Both the position numbers and the translations under genes were made by a program. 9,152 nt of DNA from an uncultured Bacteroidales bacterium (GTDB taxonomy: Bacteria > Bacteroidota > Bacteroidia > Bacteroidales > Paludibacteraceae): the NCBI GenBank assembly GCA_934716995.1, contig CAKUYO010000063.1, forward strand, positions 1-9,152, written 5' to 3'. This document shows positions 1 to 6,074 of this stretch, in pieces (positions within the stretch are counted from its first letter, which is position 1; every line of letters begins with the position of its first letter). A model generated the notes under the pieces. The model was not told the origin of the DNA. It saw only the letters and a list, made by a program, of their open reading frames with translations, and did not search any database.

Positions 1-262
1 GCACCACGCTTGCTGCTGAAACGGGCAATAATCTCGCTCAACTTGGCTTCGTCCGAAAGGTCGCGGTATTGCGGGTCGTGGTCGAGTTCGTTCCACATAT
101 CGGGCAGGTTCTCTCGGCTGAACATGTCGCACAGGTTGCCGTATAGTTCGGCATTGTTGTTACGCACGGCTTTTACCCACAAGTGCGTGTACTCGTGAAT
201 AGGCGTGTTGGGGTTGAAACCGCGGTCGGTGAGATAAATCTTGCCGTCTTTGGCGTAGCCGT
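1..262 (-). other. C-terminal zincin metallopeptidase domain of ORF C (partial)
   Basis: The segment reads TIYGYAKDGKIYLTDRG, then PNTPIHEYTHLW. The HEYTH motif (codons 197-183, residues 1952-1956) is a classic HExxH zinc site. About 50 residues later comes DEAKLSEIIARFS, whose Glu at codon 35-33 (residue 2006) is a candidate third zinc ligand. This arrangement resembles MPTase-PolyVal-type metallopeptidases of phage polyvalent proteins. The domain may be incomplete because the window ends at Arg-Gly, 10 residues after that Glu. The preceding Gly-Lys-Ile-Tyr-Leu strand fits the usual strand before the zincin active-site helix. Substrate is unknown; auto-processing or cleavage of host proteins are both possible. 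Confidence 0.8.
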
Positions 263-3200
263 AGATAGTGCCACCGGAGGTGCGCAACGGCTCGGTGGGG
301 ATATTCACCTCTTGGCGTTGTGCAAGTCCAGTCGGGTCGGTGTATTCTCCACTCTCAATAAGCGTTTTCATTGCCCCGAGTATGTCAGCAATCGGATTTC
401 CATAAGATTTCAACAAGTCTGCTTTCCGATAGAAATACTCCACAATATGAGCAGAACCGTCGTTATTGATACCAGCATTAGGCTTATTCGATATTACAAT
501 ACTTACGCCATCCGTTTCATTTTCGTTATCAAAATTACTAACGGTAGTATTATGATTGCTCACACGAATAGTGAACACATCACCATTGGTGGCTTTGAAT
601 GTGCCATAGTGGCTGCTACCTCTTTGAGCAAGTTCAGCAGCGTCAGCAATAACACCAACAATGTTTTTTATATTCTTTCCCGATTGATTTGCTATCTTTT
701 GTTTGGTGGTCTCAATTTTTTGTAGTACCTTTGCATTGTCATTAGATGTTATGTCGGCGGCTTTGTTGGCGCGAACCATTAGTTCACTCCATGTAGCGGT
801 ATCATCCAATGACTTTTTTTGTGCCGTTACCTCTCGTTCTGCCTCTTCCTCTGATACACGCTCTACGGAAATGCCTGCATTATCCAAAGCGTCTAATACG
901 GTGTCGGTAGCCAACTGCTGTGCGTCAGTAAGGTTGTCGGTATCGTAGTCCAACTCGGTGTATTGGGCTTCGGGGGTATTATGTTCCCCTATAATAGAGA
1001 AGCGTATGTCGTCGCTGTTTTCGCCGAAAGAGCCGTTGTTGTCCGTGGCGGATTTGATTTGGTCGGGGGAGAGAGCAGCGTACGTGTCGAATACCGATTC
1101 GCGTGCTTGTATGCCGTCATAACCATATTTGCTGACAAGGTCGGCAAAGGCTTTGCTTGCCGTAAACTGCCATACATAATCGGGATTGCCAACTTTATCC
1201 GCAGTCTCTATCAATTCTTCGAGCGGGATATTCAGGCTGTTTGCAAGTCGTTGTAATTCGCTGTTATCAAATCTGCTACCGATATAACCTACATTGGCAG
1301 GCTTTTTGATATTGGCAAACAACGGGTATATCGTTGCCTTTCCGTCTCCGCTATCAGCAAAGATGTCGGCATATCCTTTTGCCGGAGTAACCCAAATATC
1401 AGCATTGCTTGTATCAAACCCGAAGAAACGCTTGCGAGTATTACGATTTGTCCCGTGATAGACGACAAGTGGTTCTCCGTTGGCATCCACAACCTTGGAG
1501 AAATCGGATTCGGGGCGCAGATAATTATCTACGGATTTTGTAGTTTCGTTATTTTGTCGTATCTTTGCAGCGTCATCAAGAACAGAAAGGCTGCTGTCGT
1601 GTACAGGTTCATCTGTACGAATAATCGGGGATATGCCGCCCTCGGATGACATTTCATAAAGTCGTGTGCCTTTGTTGGCATACGGCTTTTTGTTTTGGTC
1701 ATAGAACGACTTATGCCATACGATACGCCCGTCGTCCGTTTTCTCCACCTCGATAACAACGGCATTGTAGCGGTCTATCTGTTTGATAAACACAATGGAG
1801 TTATTACCGTTATCCACAATGGCTTTTACCTCATCGGGAGCGTTCAGCACCTGTTGTATGTTCTGATATTTATCTGCTGCGATATTCGGGTGGTGATTAA
1901 CGGCGTGGTCAAGGAAATACCCCATACCCGAATACACTCTGTTATCCCGCAAGTTGGAATCTACCAACGGCAGGAACTGCATAGGGATATAGGCAATGGC
2001 TTGCGGCTCATTGCCAAACTCCTTGATTATCTCTGCACGGGATTTGCCTTGTGCTTTTTCGATATTCTCTTTCGACAACCATTGTGCAAGGCGGTTGGGC
2101 AGTTCCACCTCTGCTTCGTGTTTTGCGTTCCAGTCACCGAACCAGTTTTTGAAAGCGCGTGTGCGGACTTGCAGCCACTGCCGCTCGTTGAGGTTGGAGG
2201 GATTGCCGTTGGGGGCTTGCATAAACGTGCCGTCGGCTTTCGCTTGTTCGGTGATAGCCTGCATTTCTTTGCGGGCTTCCTCTGTCAGCGTCTTGTCGGT
2301 TTCGAGAGTTGTCCCGACAGAGAAACGTATGCCGTCGTCTTCGGTGGCTTGCAGTGTTGCTTCACGGCGAGAGCCCTCTGTCTGCGGGTCGTATTCGTAC
2401 AAGCCGAGTCCTGCTTGTTGCAATCCGTCCCGCAGGTCTTGCGGCAGAGTGTTGGGTACAACGGCATTACGGAACTCGTTGAGATAGACAGGGCGTTTGA
2501 ACTTGGTCTCGAAATACTTTGCGGGCAGGTCTTTGATACGCTGTACCAAATCATTCAACGCTTTAGCAAACGCACTATCCTTGGCTATGCTATATCCGTA
2601 CTCCTTGTTGAGGTGGACGATAGGGTCTTTCTGCCGCAATGCTTCCAACAAGCGTTGCTCGGCATAATCCACATTACTGAACGGATTGTCGCTTATCCTT
2701 TGCATTTTTGCCAGCGGGTCAATGATGTTATCAAACCACTCATTGCTCAACTGCTCCCATTGCTCGTCTTTCTCTCCCTCTTGGCTTGTCAGCCGGTATT
2801 TGTTGGCACGAATATCGGCAAGCGTATTCATACGCTCGATTAACTGTCCTTTGGTGGCATTAAATCCGCCGTGAGAGCCTGCGTTTTGCAGTTCTTCGCG
2901 GTTCATCAAGCGAGAGGCGTTAGCAAGTGTGTCGGGGATATATTTCCGGTCTCCGTTTCGGGTATAACCGTCAAAGATGTACTCTTTTATGCCAAAACGC
3001 TCGTCAAAATCGCTTAGCCATTTATCAAAATCGTCCTTGTAGTCGGCTTGGACTTGTTCTTTCGCTTTTGAAAGTGTTGCGTCTATATCAATTTTGCCGT
3101 CATACTTGATAGCGTTCTGTATGTTATCAATGCCTTTTTGCAGTACATTGTACGTAACGCCATACGTATCTATATCCTTGATAGCCTCTTGCGCTATTCT

Positions 3201-6050
3201 CTTTTGGAAAACTTTGCTATCGGGGTCGTCCAGTGTCTCTTGATAACGCTGTCGGAGTTCCTGCGCCTCTTGTTTCAGTTCTTCGACAGTAATACCACGC
3301 TGCTCCGCAATGAGGGATAGCAGAAGTGCCTTATCCTCTTCGGAATACTCGTACAACCTCTTTCCTGCAATAGGTGCAAAGCGTTGCTTAACAGAAGCGG
3401 GGACACCACTATTATACAAGACATCTTCGGGGGTAATGCCTTTCTCAAGCATATACCAGTAGGCAAAATCTTTTGGGTCGTGCTGACCTATCAGCCAATT
3501 GGAAAAACCGAGACTGATTTTATTCCATAATCCTCTCCGTGCGGGGTCATTGCCGAAAGCATTGTTCAGTGCTTTGTAGTAAGCGTCCGCCCCCTTGTCG
3601 CTCATTCTGCGTTCTGTAGCGGGATAGGTAGGCGACCACATATCTCCCGTGTACGTACCTGCATTGTTGCCGCTATTGCTATCCACGAGTGAGGAGGGCA
3701 TTACCAAGGAGATTTCACCATAGCCGTGGTGGTCTTGTTTGGCAATGTCTATGACTGCAGCGGACGGATTGGCTAATCCGCCTGCTTTGAGAACTTTGCG
3801 TAGTTTGTCGGAACTGATGTTATGCAAGCCCACGAATGTGCGCTCACTGAGCGGTACGACTTGTGTACCGCTTATAGAAAAACGGGGGTCGGTTACTCCT
3901 GTTTGGCTTCCCGATTGAGTATCTCTATCGATTTCTTGATTATCTCGTGTGCGGTCGGGTTGTTCTGCTCTATATAGTCTATCAACTCGTTCATTCCCGC
4001 CTCGTTGTCTTGGAGAAAGACCATCATCGGAATGGCTTGGTCTATGTGAACCTTGTGGTCTTTCAACATTTGTATCAGTTGGTCTTGTACTGCTGTCAAT
4101 TCCATATTTCTGCTGTATTTTGTCGATTAGATTTTCATTTCCGTCAATAAAAACGGATTGCACAATACGTCCGTTATTGAACTTATGGAAATAGTTTGCC
4201 GAGTAGGCATAGCCGTTTCCGTCGGGGAATTGCCCTTGTGCCTGCTTGCGGAACATATCGGCGTATGCTGCTGCCAGTTCGGCTTTCGGGATGCGGGATT
4301 TTCCGCCTGCAAAGGTACTGCCTTTTAGGGACTTATGCAAGTTTCCGCCTGCATTTCCTACGCTAAAAGGTATGGTTGTCTCATCTATCTTTTCCAGTAG
4401 GGCTTTGTAGGTCGGGACTATATCATACCAACTATTTTGATACTCTATTCGCCCATATAGGAAACGGCGTGCCGCTTCTATGTCAGGGAAGTCTATTGAT
4501 GTCAGTTGATATGGATTCCAATTACCTTCTTGGGTGTGCTTTTCTTCGAGACTGATATGAACCTGCCCGGCATTTGGATATACGTTGAAACCGTAATAGT
4601 TGAAATCATAGACGGCATCACCCCTTTGGAACTCTCCCTTTCCTTTTGCAAGTATATCATCTGCAAGTTTCTTTTGTTTTTGGATTTGTTGTTCCCGCAC
4701 CGATTGAGCGTATTCCTCTTTCCATTGAGCATAGTCTTCGACACCGAGTGTAGAGACTAACTTGTTCTGTGCCTCTATATACTCATCACGCTCAATATCC
4801 GGTTCGGCTATTTCTCCTCTTTCGGGAGTTTGCCCTCGGCTTGGAGTTCCTGATGAGCCTTTTCCAGCAGGTCGAGACCCCTGTTGAGCCAATCCTCCTT
4901 GGGATTGCGTTTGGTTATTTCTGCCGCTCTGTCGGCTACTACTTTGAGTGTTTCGACCGAGAATGTTATCCCGTCTTGCCTTGGATAGACTGTTACTTTG
5001 TCGTTGTTCATAATCTATATTATTAAGAGTTTGTAGAATTGTTTCGTTGTTGATACCATACCCTTTTGCCACCTCTGCAGCGTCTTTGCCTGTGGCATAC
5101 GCTTCTTGCATAACGTGCGATATGAGTTCGTCTGCAAGTGCTGAATGCCCGTTGGTAGTACCGTTGTTGTATTGGTCGTAGAATGTGGTACCCGTGATAG
5201 TACGCAATATCTGTGCCAACTCGTCGGTGGTAGCATTGTCGGTAATAACGGACAGCTGTTGCGGGTTGGCGGCGGTGAGCATATGCTGACGCTCGTGAAC
5301 ATAGGTTGCTATGATGTCGTTACCCGTTTGCAGAGCATCTGTGTTTAGGATAACTACACCTCGGGCACAGAAGCCGTTTACTTTTTCTCCACGGGAGAGA
5401 GCGGCTGCCACATCAGCAATGGTTTTGCGTGTAGCACCGAGTTCGGCAAGTTTCTTGACGATGTTTTTGTCAGTTACCAGTACGACCTTTGTTTTGCCGT
5501 CGGAGATGTTGCGGATGAGTTTCTTTTTGTCGTCCAAAGAGAGCGGCTTGCCGAGGTCTGCTTCGAGTTGCGCTGTTTGAGCGGCTTTGGTTTCGTTATA
5601 GATTTTCTCTACATAGTTGCGTAGGTCGCCATAGGTTTTTATGCCGAGTTGCTTTTGCCATTCTCTGAGAATAGCAGGGTCTAAGACATCCAGTGCTTGG
5701 AGGTAACCCTCTATCTGGTGCTTTGCATTGGCGATATGCCCCTCGCCATAAACCCAACCGTTATAGTTGGATAGTGGGTGCGTTATGTCTGCGGTATTGG
5801 TATTGCCTTTTTCGCCCAGTGCTTTCTCGGCGAGCGCAAGTCCTCTGACGATTGCCTCTATGTTGTCGGTAATCTGCTGCGGGGAGGTGATGTCCTTTGG
5901 GGAAACAAGACCAAAGGCTTTGTCAAAACCTGTACCCTCTCGCAGAATGTGTTCCCGCCGCTCCTGCTCAAGACGTTGATTTTTGCTCTGCTCATCCTTC
6001 GGAGTTCCTTCGGTGATTGTCGGAGCGGGATTGTCCGCTTTGTTCTGCAC
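1..6050 (-). CDS. giant phage/conjugative-element polyvalent protein (ORF C), 3' end cut by window
   Basis: The frame is open from just after a TGA at 6077-6075 to the window edge, giving at least 2016 residues from the GTG at 6050. Module order in residues: linker 1-35; helical 36-224; zincin 225-337 (HERQH 252-256); Ser/Gln/Gly/Arg-rich linker 348-415; unassigned 416-649; Arg/Asp/Ser-rich linker 650-720; 'VGLHN' module about 723-836; long helical region to 1241; WFGDW (1303-1307); PBECR-type nuclease 1318-1480; ART-like 1517-1685; unassigned 1686-1925; second zincin (HEYTH 1952-1956) running off the edge. In known polyvalent proteins such modules are thought to act as effectors co-delivered with element DNA. 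There is no ATG in the first 256 codons, so translation either starts at GTG 6050 or enters from ORF B by a +1 shift. Modules after each linker lack a nearby ATG, so read-through of the whole frame is the only simple reading. Residue numbers assume the GTG start. Confidence 0.9.
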   Translation of the reverse strand, partial: MQNKADNPAPTITEGTPKDEQSKNQRLEQERREHILREGTGFDKAFGLVSPKDITSPQQITDNIEAIVRGLALAEKALGEKGNTNTADITHPLSNYNGWVYGEGHIANAKHQIEGYLQALDVLDPAILREWQKQLGIKTYGDLRNYVEKIYNETKAAQTAQLEADLGKPLSLDDKKKLIRNISDGKTKVVLVTDKNIVKKLAELGATRKTIADVAAALSRGEKVNGFCARGVVILNTDALQTGNDIIATYVHERQHMLTAANPQQLSVITDNATTDELAQILRTITGTTFYDQYNNGTTNGHSALADELISHVMQEAYATGKDAAEVAKGYGINNETILQTLNNIDYEQRQSNSLSKARRDNILGRNTQSSSRQSGRNNQTQSQGGLAQQGSRPAGKGSSGTPSRGQTPERGEIAEPDIERDEYIEAQNKLVSTLGVEDYAQWKEEYAQSVREQQIQKQKKLADDILAKGKGEFQRGDAVYDFNYYGFNVYPNAGQVHISLEEKHTQEGNWNPYQLTSIDFPDIEAARRFLYGRIEYQNSWYDIVPTYKALLEKIDETTIPFSVGNAGGNLHKSLKGSTFAGGKSRIPKAELAAAYADMFRKQAQGQFPDGNGYAYSANYFHKFNNGRIVQSVFIDGNENLIDKIQQKYGIDSSTRPTDTNVERPQGSHRPSHSDDGLSPRQRGGNERVDRLYRAEQPDRTRDNQEIDRDTQSGSQTGVTDPRFSISGTQVVPLSERTFVGLHNISSDKLRKVLKAGGLANPSAAVIDIAKQDHHGYGEISLVMPSSLVDSNSGNNAGTYTGDMWSPTYPATERRMSDKGADAYYKALNNAFGNDPARRGLWNKISLGFSNWLIGQHDPKDFAYWYMLEKGITPEDVLYNSGVPASVKQRFAPIAGKRLYEYSEEDKALLLSLIAEQRGITVEELKQEAQELRQRYQETLDDPDSKVFQKRIAQEAIKDIDTYGVTYNVLQKGIDNIQNAIKYDGKIDIDATLSKAKEQVQADYKDDFDKWLSDFDERFGIKEYIFDGYTRNGDRKYIPDTLANASRLMNREELQNAGSHGGFNATKGQLIERMNTLADIRANKYRLTSQEGEKDEQWEQLSNEWFDNIIDPLAKMQRISDNPFSNVDYAEQRLLEALRQKDPIVHLNKEYGYSIAKDSAFAKALNDLVQRIKDLPAKYFETKFKRPVYLNEFRNAVVPNTLPQDLRDGLQQAGLGLYEYDPQTEGSRREATLQATEDDGIRFSVGTTLETDKTLTEEARKEMQAITEQAKADGTFMQAPNGNPSNLNERQWLQVRTRAFKNWFGDWNAKHEAEVELPNRLAQWLSKENIEKAQGKSRAEIIKEFGNEPQAIAYIPMQFLPLVDSNLRDNRVYSGMGYFLDHAVNHHPNIAADKYQNIQQVLNAPDEVKAIVDNGNNSIVFIKQIDRYNAVVIEVEKTDDGRIVWHKSFYDQNKKPYANKGTRLYEMSSEGGISPIIRTDEPVHDSSLSVLDDAAKIRQNNETTKSVDNYLRPESDFSKVVDANGEPLVVYHGTNRNTRKRFFGFDTSNADIWVTPAKGYADIFADSGDGKATIYPLFANIKKPANVGYIGSRFDNSELQRLANSLNIPLEELIETADKVGNPDYVWQFTASKAFADLVSKYGYDGIQARESVFDTYAALSPDQIKSATDNNGSFGENSDDIRFSIIGEHNTPEAQYTELDYDTDNLTDAQQLATDTVLDALDNAGISVERVSEEEAEREVTAQKKSLDDTATWSELMVRANKAADITSNDNAKVLQKIETTKQKIANQSGKNIKNIVGVIADAAELAQRGSSHYGTFKATNGDVFTIRVSNHNTTVSNFDNENETDGVSIVISNKPNAGINNDGSAHIVEYFYRKADLLKSYGNPIADILGAMKTLIESGEYTDPTGLAQRQEVNIPTEPLRTSGGTIYGYAKDGKIYLTDRGFNPNTPIHEYTHLWVKAVRNNNAELYGNLCDMFSRENLPDMWNELDHDPQYRDLSDEAKLSEIIARFSSKRG
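996..1502 (-). other. ART-PolyVal-like ADP-ribosyltransferase domain in ORF C
   Basis: Residues 1517-1685 begin SKVVDANGEPLVVYHGT, with the HG pair at codons 1457-1452 (His 1532). They continue through RFFGFD, a Trp-Val-Thr-Pro strand and a GYADIFAD helix, and end with YGYDGIQARES, DQIKSATDNNGSFG and DDIRFS. The opening V-V-Y-H-G-T strand, the YA-containing helix and the closing 'IKSATDNNG' segment are characteristic of the ART-like domain common in polyvalent proteins of phages and conjugative elements. The family is expected to transfer ADP-ribose from NAD+ to a protein or nucleic acid target. The target cannot be read from sequence. I could not fix the catalytic acidic residue with confidence; the Glu of GIQARES is a candidate. 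Confidence 0.82.
1618..2100 (-). other. PBECR-type (barnase/EndoU/colicin/RelE-like) nuclease domain in ORF C
   Basis: Residues about 1318-1480 follow an RAFKNWFGDW segment (codons 2159-2130) that commonly precedes these domains. Within the domain I see IAYIPMQFLPLVDS, then YFLDHAVNHHPN with clustered His (1382, 1386, 1387), IQQVLNAPDEVKAIV, SIVFIKQIDRYNAVVIEVEK and GRIVWHKSFYDQ (His 1446). This order (His-rich helix, 'VLNxPDxV', Phe-Ile-Lys strand, 'VWHKxFY' strand) matches the barnase-EndoU-colicin-RelE-like nucleases of polyvalent proteins, proposed to be metal-independent RNases. Assignment to a specific numbered subfamily would need a profile search. It lies directly upstream of the ART module, a common pairing. 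Confidence 0.75.
3541..3893 (-). other. 'VGLHN' polyvalent-associated module in ORF C
   Basis: The module opens with TDPRFSISG (Arg at codon 3884, residue 723), followed by RTFVGLHNISSDKLRKVLKA, GGLANPSAAVIDIAKQDHHG, YGEISLVMPSSLVDS and TGDMWSPTYPATERRM. I recognise this as a segment recurrent in large phage polyvalent proteins but I do not know an assigned function. Its start abuts the stop codon of the nested ORF at 4105-3893, so the linker/module boundary is sharp. Downstream (about 3540-2330) the frame encodes a long, mostly helical region with SRLMNREELQNAGSHGGF and a KYFETKFKRPVYLNEF segment, also without an activity I can name. Confidence 0.55.
3893..4105 (-). CDS. nested small ORF, 70-aa helical protein inside ORF C (+1 frame)
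   Basis: This 70-residue ORF starts at ATG 4105 and ends with TAA at 3895-3893. An in-frame TAA lies 24 nt upstream (4129-4127), so it cannot be reached by read-through and must initiate at or near this ATG. The start context is A-rich (AATACAGCAGAAAT before ATG) with no Shine-Dalgarno, as is usual in Bacteroidetes. The protein looks like a real helical fold: MELTAVQDQLIQMLKDHK, then AIPMMVFLQDN, MNELIDYIEQNN and AHEIIKKSIEILNREA, with amphipathic spacing. In the same bases ORF C encodes only a Ser/Arg/Asp/Gln-rich linker (residues 650-720). Other same-frame minus-strand readings elsewhere in the window are Ser/Thr/Pro/Arg-rich. I recognise no family with certainty. The main alternative is a chance open frame that is never translated. 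Confidence 0.62.
   Translation of the reverse strand: MELTAVQDQLIQMLKDHKVHIDQAIPMMVFLQDNEAGMNELIDYIEQNNPTAHEIIKKSIEILNREAKQE
4103..4808 (-). other. unassigned module of ORF C between the two dual-coded linkers
   Basis: Residues about 416-649 lie between the two linkers that carry nested ORFs. The first ~50 residues (RDEYIEAQNKL to KQKKLADDIL) are charged and probably a helix or coiled coil. An aromatic-rich part follows: DAVYDFNYYGFNVYPNAG, VHISLEEKHTQEGNWNP, DFPDIEAARRFLYGRIEYQ. The end has a Gly/Lys-rich stretch (STFAGGKSRIPKAELAAAYA) and YFHKFNNGRIVQSVFIDGNE. This looks like a compact alpha/beta domain but I do not recognise its family. No ATG occurs in this frame until 4256, deep inside the module, so it is expressed as part of ORF C. 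Confidence 0.5.
4808..5011 (-). CDS. nested small ORF, 67-aa charged helical protein inside ORF C (+1 frame)
   Basis: The ORF starts at ATG 5011 and ends with TAG at 4810-4808, giving 67 residues. An in-frame TAG at 5017-5015 precedes the ATG by three bases, so translation must begin here. The upstream stretch TTAATAATATAGATT is strongly A/T-rich, a typical Bacteroidetes initiation context. The product begins MNNDKVTVYPRQDGITFS (a short strand-like start) and continues VETLKVVADRAAEITK, WLNRGLDLLEKAHQELQA and a Lys/Glu tail, predicting one or two amphipathic helices. ORF C reads the same bases as a low-complexity Ser/Gln/Gly/Arg linker (residues 348-415), between the first zincin and an unassigned module. 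No family recognised. It could be an accessory or immunity-type partner of the modules around it (speculation), or a non-expressed frame. Confidence 0.6.
   Translation of the reverse strand: MNNDKVTVYPRQDGITFSVETLKVVADRAAEITKRNPKEDWLNRGLDLLEKAHQELQAEGKLPKEEK
5040..5380 (-). other. first zincin (MPTase-PolyVal-like) metallopeptidase domain of ORF C
   Basis: The segment reads NGFCARGVVILNTDAL, IIATYVHERQHMLTAAN and, about 50 residues on, GHSALADELISHVMQEAY. HERQH (codons 5297-5283, residues 252-256) is the HExxH zinc-binding and catalytic motif. The Glu of ADELISH (codon 5129-5127, residue 308) fits the third zinc ligand of the gluzincin-like arrangement. The hydrophobic strand before the active helix and the 'ADELISHVMQE' helix are what one expects of zincin-like peptidases in polyvalent proteins. 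It ends just before the linker that carries the 67-aa nested ORF. Confidence 0.78.
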
Positions 6051-6074
6051 TTTCCGTTGTTTGCGGATTTTGGT
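5992..6074 (-). other. B/C overlap: candidate +1 frameshift or overlapping start
   Basis: ORF B ends SGQSRSDNHRRNSEG then TGA (5994-5992). In the +1 frame the same bases read KVQNKADNPAPTITEGTPKDEQ, a natural Asn/Pro/Thr linker that continues into ORF C. Both frames are open only from 6074 to 5995, so a join must fall here. The only plausible independent start for C in the overlap is GTG 6050. I see no canonical +1 slippery signal with confidence. The site may be a mutation, an assembly indel, a recoding site or a plain gene overlap. Confidence 0.5.

Noticed and set aside
1695..2843. 382-aa plus-strand open frame
   Set aside because: It is antisense to ORF C's helical and nuclease region. 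Its product is rich in Cys, Phe, Leu and Val with no recognisable domain, as expected of the reverse complement of a codon-biased gene, and ORF C's frame here carries clear motifs such as WFGDW and VWHKSFY.
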